From positions 1 through 33,333 of the forward strand of contig JAWVZU010000007.1 of the NCBI GenBank assembly GCA_033722075.1: DNA of 33,333 bases, read 5' to 3'. Positions 16,564 to 23,978 of the stretch are shown here, piece after piece. Every line of letters begins with the position of its first letter. Positions within the stretch are counted from its first letter, which is position 1. Source of the stretch: JAWVZU01 sp033722075 (GTDB taxonomy: Bacteria > Pseudomonadota > Gammaproteobacteria > Xanthomonadales > SZUA-38). The notes below the pieces were generated by a model. The model worked only from the letters and a program-made list of their open reading frames with translations. It was not told where the DNA came from and did no database searches. Both the position numbers and the translations under genes were made by a program.

Positions 16564-17701
16564 CGGCCTCGTCCTTTGGTTGGGGTCGACCCAGGACCGC
16601 TGCCAGGGCGCTGATGCATCGGCCCACGTTTTCCTTGCGGCAGCTGTGGCCCATCAAGCCGATCCGCCAGACATTGCCTGCCCAGTCGCCCAACCCGGCA
16701 CCGATCTCCAGGCCGAACTCGCTGAGCAGGCGGCTTCGCACCGCCGCCTCATCGGCACAGTCATCGGGGACGCCGACCACGGTCAGCTGCGGCAATGCCC
16801 AGGCGGGATCCACGACCCGCTCCAGCCCCAGTTTTGCCAGCTGGCGTCCCAGTTCGTCACTGAGCTTCCGATGTCGATTCCAGGCGGCCTCGAGCCCCTC
16901 TTCGAGGAGGCGAGCCAGGGCGGCGTGCCAGGCATACATGGCGCTGACCGGCGCCGTGTGGTGATAGGCGCGGCGGCCATTGCCTTCCCAATAGCCGGCA
17001 AGAAGCTGCAGGTCCAGGAACCAGCTCACCGGGGGTGACCGGCGCGACCGGATTCTCTCCCGGGCCTTCTCGGAAACCATCAGCGGGGCAACGCCGGGCA
17101 CGCAGGAAAGGCATTTCTGCGAGCCGGAGAAGACGACATCCAGTTCCCATTCGTCCATGGCCACCGGGATCCCGCCAAGTCCGGTCACCGTGTCCATCAG
17201 GGTCAGACAATCGTGCTCCCGGGCCACGGCTGAAATCGCCTCGGCGTCGCTACGGACACCGGTGGAGGTCTCCGCATGGACAAAGGCCACCAGGTTGGTA
17301 GACGGGTGCTGCCTGAGCATGTCCTCGACCTTCTCGGGGGCCACCGGTTGGCCCCAGTCGAAACCGAGCTTGTGGACCTTCGCGCCGTGCCGCCGGGCCA
17401 TTTCCGCCATCCGCCCGCCGAACACGCCATTGATGCAGACCAGCACTTCGTCACCGGGTTCGACGAGATTCGCGATGGCGGCCTCCATGGCTGCCGACGC
17501 CGGTGCCGAGATGGTGAAGGAATGGGCGGACTCGGTCTGGAAGGCGGCACGCTGGGCGGCCTTGATGGAGTCCATCAGCTCGATGAAAACCGGGTCCAGG
17601 TGACCGACGCCCGGCAGGCCAAGCGCGGTCATGACTTCCGGGTAGAGGTCCGACGGGCCCGGGCCCATCAGGCATCGTTCCGGGATCTGAGGTGATTTCA
17701 T
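16556..17701 (-). CDS. Class V aminotransferase (alanine/serine-glyoxylate type)
   Basis: The protein has 381 residues from the ATG at 17701; an in-frame ATG at 17743 would add 14 residues and reach further into the divergent promoter region. The N-terminal LMGPGPSDLYPEV is the hallmark of the alanine-glyoxylate / serine-pyruvate aminotransferase group. The PLP-binding lysine is Lys196 in SGSQKCLSCVPGVAP, the PLP-contacting Asp lies in LMDTVTGLGG, and HAETSTGV holds further contacts. These cytosolic enzymes transfer an amino group from alanine or serine to glyoxylate; the actual pair cannot be told from sequence. It is the first gene of a six-gene minus-strand run and overlaps the methyltransferase start by 8 nt. 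Confidence 0.9.
   Translation of the reverse strand: MKSPQIPERCLMGPGPSDLYPEVMTALGLPGVGHLDPVFIELMDSIKAAQRAAFQTESAHSFTISAPASAAMEAAIANLVEPGDEVLVCINGVFGGRMAEMARRHGAKVHKLGFDWGQPVAPEKVEDMLRQHPSTNLVAFVHAETSTGVRSDAEAISAVAREHDCLTLMDTVTGLGGIPVAMDEWELDVVFSGSQKCLSCVPGVAPLMVSEKARERIRSRRSPPVSWFLDLQLLAGYWEGNGRRAYHHTAPVSAMYAWHAALARLLEEGLEAAWNRHRKLSDELGRQLAKLGLERVVDPAWALPQLTVVGVPDDCADEAAVRSRLLSEFGLEIGAGLGDWAGNVWRIGLMGHSCRKENVGRCISALAAVLGRPQPKDEAAA
16572..16576 (-). promoter_or_regulatory. Ribosome-binding site deciding the CTG start
   Basis: AAGGA on the minus strand lies 8 nt upstream of the CTG at 16563-16561, inside the 3' end of the aminotransferase gene. No comparable site precedes the GTG at 16467, where the nearest GAGG is only 2 nt away. 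Confidence 0.5.
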
Positions 17702-17727
17702 GGCGGCATTCGACGAGTCAAAACGCG

Positions 17728-17733
17728 TATCAT
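17728..17733 (+). promoter_or_regulatory. Possible -10 element for the cyclophilin gene
   Basis: TATCAT matches TATAAT at five of six bases and lies 54 nt upstream of the ATG at 17787, in the space between divergent genes. The -35 region is weak, so this is tentative. Confidence 0.3.
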
Positions 17734-17786
17734 CCCAAGTCATGGAAAAGATTCAACCCACAACAGCCATCAGGAAACCCACGCTC

Positions 17787-18398
17787 ATGAGAATACTGCG
17801 CTACCTTGCGATCACGATCATGGCCGTCGGCGCGGCACAGGCCGGGGCGGAGCCTTTCACCTGTACCGTGGATGATCCGGTTTATCCGGACGTCCTGTTT
17901 CCCCAGGTCGAGATGGAAACCAGCCTCGGGCGCGTGGTCGTCGAACTCGACCGCCGTCGTGCCCCGGTCACGGTCAACAACTTCCTCGCCTACGTCGAGT
18001 CCGGTCGTTACAACGGGACCCTCTTTCACCGCGTCATCGATGCTTTCGTCGTCCAGGGCGGCGGCTATCTGCCCGGCTGGAAGCCGATCGAAACCCGCCC
18101 CCCGATCATCAACGAATCCGGCAACGGTCTGCGCAATGAGATTCGCACCGTGGCCATGGCACGCTACGACGACCCGCACAGCGCGACCTCCCAGTTCTTC
18201 TTCAACCTGGCCGATAACGATTCGCTGGATCCCAGTCGCCGAAACTGGGGTTACACGGTGTTCGGGCGGGTCATCGAGGGCTGGGAGATCATCGAGGCCC
18301 TAGGCGCCGTCCCGACGGACTACTCGGAAGCGCTGAACGCCGGCGACGTGCCGCTGGAAAACGTCGTCCTCCGCAAGGTCGCACTCATCGAACAGTGA
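17787..18398 (+). CDS. Periplasmic cyclophilin-type peptidyl-prolyl cis-trans isomerase
   Basis: The protein has 203 residues from the ATG at 17787, preceded by AGGA 11 nt upstream; earlier in-frame ATGs at 17700 and 17742 would bury the signal peptide. Residues 1-24 (MRILRYLAITIMAVGAAQAG) look like a cleavable signal. The cyclophilin fold follows: METSLGRVVVELD, the active-site LFHRVIDAFVVQGGGY, SATSQFFFNLADN and WGYTVFGRVIEGWE. PpiA-type enzymes speed proline isomerisation in envelope proteins. Two Cys residues are absent from the mature core apart from one near its N-terminus. The stop overlaps the next gene's GTG start by 4 nt. Confidence 0.93.
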   Translation: MRILRYLAITIMAVGAAQAGAEPFTCTVDDPVYPDVLFPQVEMETSLGRVVVELDRRRAPVTVNNFLAYVESGRYNGTLFHRVIDAFVVQGGGYLPGWKPIETRPPIINESGNGLRNEIRTVAMARYDDPHSATSQFFFNLADNDSLDPSRRNWGYTVFGRVIEGWEIIEALGAVPTDYSEALNAGDVPLENVVLRKVALIEQ

Positions 18399-18694
18399 GC
18401 GAACTGCTCTACCAGGTCCTGCTCCTGCCGGTGCATGCGGTCCTGGCCTGGGTGTATCTGGCGCTACGCGCCGGTGCACCCCGAGCCGGCTGGCAGGTCT
18501 TCGATTTCGCCGTGATCGGGTTCGCCGTTGCTGCCTGGCTGGCCACGCCGCCGGTTACCGTGGCCCTTGCGCAGGCCCCGCCGGGGGCCATCTGGCCCTT
18601 GCTGGTCGCCACCGCGGTCGGTTTTCTGGCGTTCAGCGCTGTCCTCGCCCTGGGCTGGAGCTATCGCAGTCTGCGGACCCGCCGCTCAGGCTGA
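18395..18694 (+). CDS. Small three-helix membrane protein of unknown function
   Basis: The protein has 99 residues from a GTG that overlaps the cyclophilin stop as GTGA. Three hydrophobic segments are visible (about 5-25, 35-60 and 68-90), with a basic end (RSLRTRRSG) that would face the cytoplasm. I do not recognise a family. The tight coupling to a periplasmic foldase gene and the coding-like third-position GC support a real gene. Its last 9 bases overlap the 3' end of the convergent kinase gene. Confidence 0.65.
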   Translation: MSELLYQVLLLPVHAVLAWVYLALRAGAPRAGWQVFDFAVIGFAVAAWLATPPVTVALAQAPPGAIWPLLVATAVGFLAFSAVLALGWSYRSLRTRRSG

Positions 18695-19273
18695 TACGCG
18701 GCAGCGGGCTTCCCATTTCGACAGACCATAGAGATCGAAGCGACGGCACAGCCGGGCAATGGCTCGAGAGAGACGGCCACGCCGCCGGATGATCACCGCG
18801 GAGGCGAAGTCCAGAATCGTCGCCCGGTGGCTTCGATCCACCAGGATGTTGCCCTGGTTGCGCAGATCCATGTGATAGACACCCCGGCTGTGCATTGTTT
18901 CAACGAGCGCCCGAAGTGATGAGAGGATCTGGTGCCCATGTTCGGCAAGCGCCTTGTTGTTGATCTTCTCGCCGGGAACGTACTGCAGTGCGAGCGAGCT
19001 GCGGTCCGGACAGGACAACAACTCCGGAACGCCCTCGATGCCTGCCAGGACCCGGTACGCGCGGCCTTCCCGGGACAGCAGATAGCGCCCGATCCAGCGC
19101 ATCAGGCGCGGCTTGCGGCGGTAGGTCTTGATGACCACTTTCTGATCACCCCGCTCGCCCAGGAACACATCTCCGTTGCCCCACCCCCCCTGGTTGAGCA
19201 CAGTCAGCCGATCCACCCGGAAATGGGTCGCCAACGCGCTCAGTTCGGCGGTATCGACTGGTACTTGGGTCAC
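18686..19273 (-). CDS. Miniature protein-kinase-fold phosphotransferase (WaaP/RIO-like)
   Basis: The protein has 195 residues from a GTG at 19273; a TTG at 19303 would add ten. The frame is open back to 19672, but that part is antisense-frame shadow of the upstream gene. It keeps a glycine-rich loop (NQGGWGNGDVFL), the ATP-binding lysine (KVVIKTY), a hinge-like SLALQYVPGEKIN, a catalytic loop HMDLRNQGNILV (HxDxxxxN) and the metal-binding ILDFASA in place of DFG. The large C-lobe of ordinary Ser/Thr kinases is missing, as in lipopolysaccharide (WaaP/Kdo) kinases and RIO kinases. It may phosphorylate an envelope sugar or a protein; the target is unknown. It lies 55 nt downstream of the TPR/FG-GAP lipoprotein gene. 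Confidence 0.8.
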   Translation of the reverse strand: MTQVPVDTAELSALATHFRVDRLTVLNQGGWGNGDVFLGERGDQKVVIKTYRRKPRLMRWIGRYLLSREGRAYRVLAGIEGVPELLSCPDRSSLALQYVPGEKINNKALAEHGHQILSSLRALVETMHSRGVYHMDLRNQGNILVDRSHRATILDFASAVIIRRRGRLSRAIARLCRRFDLYGLSKWEARCRVSA

Positions 19274-19328
19274 GGCAATCGGGGGCGCCTTGCGTGGGTT
19301 CAATTTTAACCGATAAGACGCCGGCCGC

Positions 19329-22300
19329 TCACCGGCCCGACTGAAATCGGGTGTTATACCGGGCATGCAACTCGGCGCCGGAGGAATTCCTCTGCTCCTG
19401 AACGGGAAGCGGCTCGACGGTTTCGCCGTTTCGGGTATAGAGGTCCATGTCCTTTGCCCAACCATCCAGTCGCAGGACCAGCGAGCGCGCCCGGTCATGC
19501 GCTCGTGGCGGCAATGGGCCCGCGTCGAAGGCCAGTTCCAGGGCGTCGCCGGGTCCGATGACGGCGAGCCCGTTGTCCGCCGTGGCGACGAGCTCGGTCG
19601 CCGGCCCCAGGGCCGTGTAGAAACCCCGCTGGTAGCGTACGTCCCAGAAGGGCTGCCGATCCGAATAATCATAGTGGGGCTGCTTCTGCGGGCCGTCCGT
19701 ACGTTTTGGAAAGCCGATCCGCTCGACCTGTGCAGCCGCCAGGGGGAGCTCCTGGCGAGAGACCGTCACATCCTCCAGCGCATCGCCAATGGCCAACTGG
19801 TCAAAGTAGATCTCCATGTTCGTGGTCAGCCGGAGGGCCCGCGTGCCGCTCGGGAGCGCCGGCAGAACATAGGCCGCTTCCCGCGGCATGCCCGCCGGAT
19901 AACCGAAGGAGGGTGCAACCGTCACCCATTCGCCATTCGCGCCCCGCGCCTCGAGGGTCGGCGGCTCGTAACGACGCCCGGCCTGCCAGGCAGCAAAGCT
20001 CGTCTGCGAGTAGCCGTATTCCACCCACCCATCCATGACCAGGACCGGCCGCTTCAGCCGGCTCAGATCCACGTCGAACTCCAGGGTGAGGTGGTTTGCT
20101 TCAGCGAGCATGCCCAGAAACCGGGGATCCACGGGGCCGGGGGGAGCGGCCTTCTGGTCCAGGGCCGCCAACGATTCGAGGATGCCCTGTCCCTGGCGAT
20201 CGCGGGCTGAAACCGGCCGGATCAGCCCATCGAACAACAACAGTTCGCCCGAGGGCGCCCGGCCGTCGGTCGCCATCCGTTCATCGAGGCGCGCGACCAG
20301 CCCGGCCGGATATTCGATTGCCTCCAGGGTGGCGCGGTCGACGTAAGCGATCTCTTCCATGGGCTCGGTCAGCCTGAGAGTCAAACGACCATCTCGCGGC
20401 ATGAGCCGGTCGGCATCGATTCGGAAGTGCTCCCAGGGTCGTGGTTCGGCGTATTCCCCGGGGCCGATCGCAAACCCGATGCCACCGACACCCAGCACGT
20501 CGGAGAGAAAGGAGAACTGGTTGCCGTCCCACCCGAACAGGACCGGACAGCTGGCGAGCTGACGTTGTGTCTCGGTCAGCCCATAGTGCCGCCCGGCGAC
20601 CAGGTCGAGCTCGGTCTGGAACACGCCATCCGACCAGTCGATCGCCACGTACTGGGCAACACCCTCGGTGCCCAGGCCAATGGCCACGGGCTGCAGACCG
20701 GCGGCGGGACCGGACAATTGCGGCAGCGCCCAACCGGCAGTCCAGGTCGAACCCGCGCGAACGACATAGCGGGTCCCCAGACCGCTCAGGTTCGAGCGCA
20801 TCGACGCCCCGGGGTCCTTCTGCCCACGGAAGGTCAAGGTAAGGTAGGGGCCTTCCTGCGGGCCCAGCATCCCGATTCCACCCGCGTGCTGCAGGATCAG
20901 GGCGGGCCCGGCGCCGGGATCCGGATGGGCAAGGCCAAGCAGGCTCTCCGTGCCGGAGGCAAGCCGCTCTCCGTCGCGAGTCAGGATTTCCCACCCCGCG
21001 GGGCCGCCAACGAGAAACTCCCACCGCCCATCGGCGTCCGCGTCAATCAGCCCCAACCGGGTCGGGCTTCCCTCGATGGGAAGCTGCAGCAGAACTGACC
21101 AGGCCCCCGATGCATAGCGAGAACAGATCAGCTGGCCGGGCTCCAGGCCACAGACCTCCGGCGCCCCGTCCGCATCCAGGTCGGTCCCGATCGCGGCGGT
21201 CCCGCTGATCGCCGGGCCGGCGATCCGCTGGTACTGCCAGAGTCGATCATTGAGGTAGACCGCCGGGTGATCCCCGGGGCGGGTGACGACCAGGTCGAGA
21301 TCGCGGTCGCTGTCGAGATCCAGAGCCAGGACTTCGCCGCCCGAGCCGTCGCCGGCCAGGCCATGGTCTGCAGCCAGACCTCGAAAAGTCCCGTCGCCGT
21401 TGTTGTTGAACAGCTCGTCAGGGCCGCCGGCATTGACCACGAACAGGTCCAGGTCCCCATCATGGTCGGCATCGAGGAAAAGGACGTCTACGGAAGCGAG
21501 CCCGTCCTCACCGCCGGTCAGGGTGGCCTCGGTCACATCCAGCCACCCGCCCTCGCCTTGCCGCCATAGCGTATTGGTGCCGGCCCGTCCCAGGTACAGA
21601 TCCACCCGACCATCGTTGTCGTAGTCGCCCCAGGCAAGGGACCGCACCAGTTGACCATTGAACGGCAGGTCGAGCGGCCGGCCGGTGTCCAGGTCGAGCA
21701 CCTGCAGGGGAGCCTCCGGCCCGAATACCGCCAGCCAGCGATGGCCATCCGGGTCGATATAGGGCGCTGCAAAAGCGCCGCTGACTTCGGATGTAAGCGA
21801 TCGGATCTCGTCCGGAAAGGAACCGGCCGGAAAAGCCGCCGACGGCGGCGGCTCCGGTTCCCGGAACGGAATTGCCTCGGCCTTGCTGCCCATCCGCGTG
21901 TACTTGATCTCGGCCATCCGGCTGCGCGGATCGACCTCTAGCGCCTGGTAGTCCGCGAGGTGGGACCTGGCCTCCTCGCCCAGCCCAAGGCGCTGTGCCG
22001 CCAGGAAAGCACCATAGTGCGCACTCCGCAGATAGGGGTCGAGGCGGATCGCGGTGCTGAGTGCCTCGTAGGCCGCTCCGGGCTCGCCCAGCTGGAGCCG
22101 GCATTGGCCCACGAAATAAGCCGCATAGGCATCATCGGGATCCCCGCGGAACACGGTCTCGAAATGCTCCAGGGCGGCGTCGGTTTCGCCCTGGTTGAAG
22201 CGCAGGATTCCGGCCAGATAGTGGGCCCGCAGGTTTTCGGGCGCCTCGGCCAGCACCTGATTGATCAGTTCGAGGGCCAGAAGCTCGTCGCCGGGTTCCT

Positions 22301-22607
22301 GCCGGTTGAGGGTCGCGATCGCCAGGTTGAGACGGGCACCGATCCAATCGGGAGCGCCCTCGACCACGACCTCGAAGGTCTCCCGGGCGCCGGAATAGTC
22401 GAAGTAACCCATCTGCCCGACACCGCGGTTGTTGAGTTCGACGATCGCCTGAGTCAGGACCTGCGGATCGGGCGCCGGTTCCGAGGCTTCATCGGAGCGC
22501 TCGCACGCACCCAGGAGCAGCCCCGATAGCGCGGCCAGGATCGCAGCGATCCGGGGTCGCTCAGGAAGTCCGTTTCTTGCTGTCGTTGATACGCTGGTTT
22601 GCGGCAT
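19329..22607 (-). CDS. Large lipoprotein with TPR and FG-GAP/VCBS repeats (ASPIC/UnbV-like)
   Basis: The protein has 1092 residues. A signal peptide ends in the lipobox LLGAC (Cys35). Residues 50-235 are TPR repeats (for example AHYLAGILRFNQGETDAALEH). Residues about 325-530 hold five calcium-binding-type FG-GAP/VCBS units (DYDNDGRVDLY, DADHDGDLDLFVVNAGG, DLDSDRDLDL, DLDADGAPEV, DADADGRWEF). An ASPIC/UnbV-like region (about 600-680, with IDWSDGVFQTELDLV) follows. A long C-terminal part begins with CPVLFGWDGNQFSFLSDVLG and is beta-rich. It should sit on the outer membrane or cell surface. The start is an ATG that overlaps the nitrilase gene by 47 nt. Similar architectures are known mainly as unstudied CRTAC1-like proteins; the function is unknown. 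Confidence 0.85.
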   Translation of the reverse strand: MPQTSVSTTARNGLPERPRIAAILAALSGLLLGACERSDEASEPAPDPQVLTQAIVELNNRGVGQMGYFDYSGARETFEVVVEGAPDWIGARLNLAIATLNRQEPGDELLALELINQVLAEAPENLRAHYLAGILRFNQGETDAALEHFETVFRGDPDDAYAAYFVGQCRLQLGEPGAAYEALSTAIRLDPYLRSAHYGAFLAAQRLGLGEEARSHLADYQALEVDPRSRMAEIKYTRMGSKAEAIPFREPEPPPSAAFPAGSFPDEIRSLTSEVSGAFAAPYIDPDGHRWLAVFGPEAPLQVLDLDTGRPLDLPFNGQLVRSLAWGDYDNDGRVDLYLGRAGTNTLWRQGEGGWLDVTEATLTGGEDGLASVDVLFLDADHDGDLDLFVVNAGGPDELFNNNGDGTFRGLAADHGLAGDGSGGEVLALDLDSDRDLDLVVTRPGDHPAVYLNDRLWQYQRIAGPAISGTAAIGTDLDADGAPEVCGLEPGQLICSRYASGAWSVLLQLPIEGSPTRLGLIDADADGRWEFLVGGPAGWEILTRDGERLASGTESLLGLAHPDPGAGPALILQHAGGIGMLGPQEGPYLTLTFRGQKDPGASMRSNLSGLGTRYVVRAGSTWTAGWALPQLSGPAAGLQPVAIGLGTEGVAQYVAIDWSDGVFQTELDLVAGRHYGLTETQRQLASCPVLFGWDGNQFSFLSDVLGVGGIGFAIGPGEYAEPRPWEHFRIDADRLMPRDGRLTLRLTEPMEEIAYVDRATLEAIEYPAGLVARLDERMATDGRAPSGELLLFDGLIRPVSARDRQGQGILESLAALDQKAAPPGPVDPRFLGMLAEANHLTLEFDVDLSRLKRPVLVMDGWVEYGYSQTSFAAWQAGRRYEPPTLEARGANGEWVTVAPSFGYPAGMPREAAYVLPALPSGTRALRLTTNMEIYFDQLAIGDALEDVTVSRQELPLAAAQVERIGFPKRTDGPQKQPHYDYSDRQPFWDVRYQRGFYTALGPATELVATADNGLAVIGPGDALELAFDAGPLPPRAHDRARSLVLRLDGWAKDMDLYTRNGETVEPLPVQEQRNSSGAELHARYNTRFQSGR

Positions 22608-23541
22608 CGATGTCCATGCTGTTGCCGCCGCGGGCCAGCCGGGGCGGATTGAGATAGTCGTAGGCCTCGCTGCGGAGATGGGCCCGCATGTCGTGCCCCC
22701 GGCGTCGTTCCCGAGCGTCGCGCAGGGCCGCCAGGTCGATCGGCGCGACGACGACCTTCTCCCCGGGTCCGGGATCGGCCTGGGCCAGGACCCGGCCGTC
22801 GAAATCCACCACCATGCTGCCGCCGGGCCAGCTGAAAGGCGGGTAATTTCTCATCTCCGCGCCCTGGTTTGCGGCCACGACATAGGCCGTGTTTTCCGCA
22901 GCACGGGCACGATTGAACAGCGTCCACCAATCCATGGGTGGTGTCGCGCCCCAGGGGTCCATGTAGGCCGACACGCGGACCAGGATTTCCGCGCCGTTGA
23001 AGGCCAGCTGGCGGAGGACTTCCGGGAACAGCCAGTCATAGCAGATCGCCGTACCGATCCGCCCGAGTTCCGTTTCCACCACCGGGAAGACCGGCTCGGA
23101 ATAATCCTCGATGTCATGCGGGCTCGCATGCACCTCCCAGGGGATCCAGGGATTGACCTTGCGGTACCTGCTCAGAATGCCGTCCGGTCCAATCAGCATT
23201 GTCGTGTTGAACACCAGCCCGGGATAGTCGGGGTCGGACTCCAGGAAAGTCCCGCTCTGGAGATAGCAGCCGAGTTCCTGGCAGACCTGCCGATACGCTT
23301 CCGTGTGTTCATTCGGCAATTCGACGGCCAGATGCTTCAGGAGCAGGGCCGGATCATCATGAATCGGAACCGCATGAGCGAATTCCGGAAAGACCAGCAG
23401 GCGGACGTCGAAAAACGGCTCGTAACCGACGACCGTGTCACGCATGATCTGGCACATCCGACGGACCCGCTCACCGATCTCCTTCCGGTGAGTCGGCGCC
23501 GGGAAATCGGTCTGGCATGCCGCAGCGTAATAGCGGGTCAA
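22561..23541 (-). CDS. Nitrilase-superfamily carbon-nitrogen hydrolase
   Basis: The protein has 326 residues from a TTG at 23541 that overlaps the upstream stop as TTGA. The catalytic triad of the superfamily is clear: Glu53 in VFPEFAH, Lys128 in YRKVNPW and Cys167 in TAICYDWLFPE. The later AAENTAYVVAANQGA and PGGSMVVDFDG belong to the same fold. The enzyme cleaves a non-peptide C-N bond (amide, carbamoyl or nitrile); the substrate cannot be told from the sequence. It has no signal peptide and is probably cytoplasmic. Placement after a glutamate-cysteine-ligase-like gene recalls Nit1-type amidases that repair deaminated glutathione, but that link is only inference. Confidence 0.9.
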   Translation of the reverse strand: MTRYYAAACQTDFPAPTHRKEIGERVRRMCQIMRDTVVGYEPFFDVRLLVFPEFAHAVPIHDDPALLLKHLAVELPNEHTEAYRQVCQELGCYLQSGTFLESDPDYPGLVFNTTMLIGPDGILSRYRKVNPWIPWEVHASPHDIEDYSEPVFPVVETELGRIGTAICYDWLFPEVLRQLAFNGAEILVRVSAYMDPWGATPPMDWWTLFNRARAAENTAYVVAANQGAEMRNYPPFSWPGGSMVVDFDGRVLAQADPGPGEKVVVAPIDLAALRDARERRRGHDMRAHLRSEAYDYLNPPRLARGGNSMDIDAANQRINDSKKRTS

Positions 23542-23978
23542 AGCACGGGTTCCCAGTCGGCGCTGATGAGGATCCAGTCGCCCTCCTCGTCGAGTTTCCA
23601 GCCCGTTTCGATCTTGAACACGCGGCCCGCATCGGGAAGCCAGGCCTTGGGCCCACCGGTCAGCAGTGCGTGCATGGATGCCCGGGCACGACTTCCCACC
23701 AGCTCGACTTCGAGATTGGAGACGACCGCATGGACCCGGCTGTGAACCAGAATCTGCACCCGCAGCAGATCCGCCAGTTCCTGGTGGTTCAGGCGACCGC
23801 GTTGGCCGGAAAAGTCGGGTGCCACATGGTCCATGAAGTCACTCCGCCGCCCTTCCTCGGCCGCCAGTTCCATGGCATCGATCGTGTCGCGCAACTGGGC
23901 TTCCGGGCTGCGATCGTCGCTACAGGAAACCAGGCCGGCGCAAACGGTCAACAGAATGAGTACCTGCGCGGCCCTCAT
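23538..23978 (-). CDS. Small lipoprotein with NTF2/SnoaL-like domain
   Basis: The protein has 146 residues from the ATG at 23978, which overlaps the GCS-CBS stop as ATGA. The signal MRAAQVLILLTVCAGLVSC ends in a lipobox with Cys19. The mature part begins with a helix (LRDTIDAMELAAEEGRRSDF), then HVAPDFSGQRGRLNHQELADL, and ends in beta strands (FKIETGWKLDEEGDWILIS); this pattern resembles NTF2-like/DUF4440 folds that bind small molecules. No catalytic residues can be named. The long frame continuing to 24425 is shadow of the upstream gene. It is the second gene of a tightly overlapping run. Confidence 0.82.
   Translation of the reverse strand: MRAAQVLILLTVCAGLVSCSDDRSPEAQLRDTIDAMELAAEEGRRSDFMDHVAPDFSGQRGRLNHQELADLLRVQILVHSRVHAVVSNLEVELVGSRARASMHALLTGGPKAWLPDAGRVFKIETGWKLDEEGDWILISADWEPVL

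Noticed and set aside
19274..19672. N-terminal extension of the kinase frame to 19672
   Set aside because: The added 133 codons lie wholly or mostly inside the TPR/FG-GAP gene in another frame and have Arg/Ser/Pro-rich shadow composition; the kinase fold starts after 19273.
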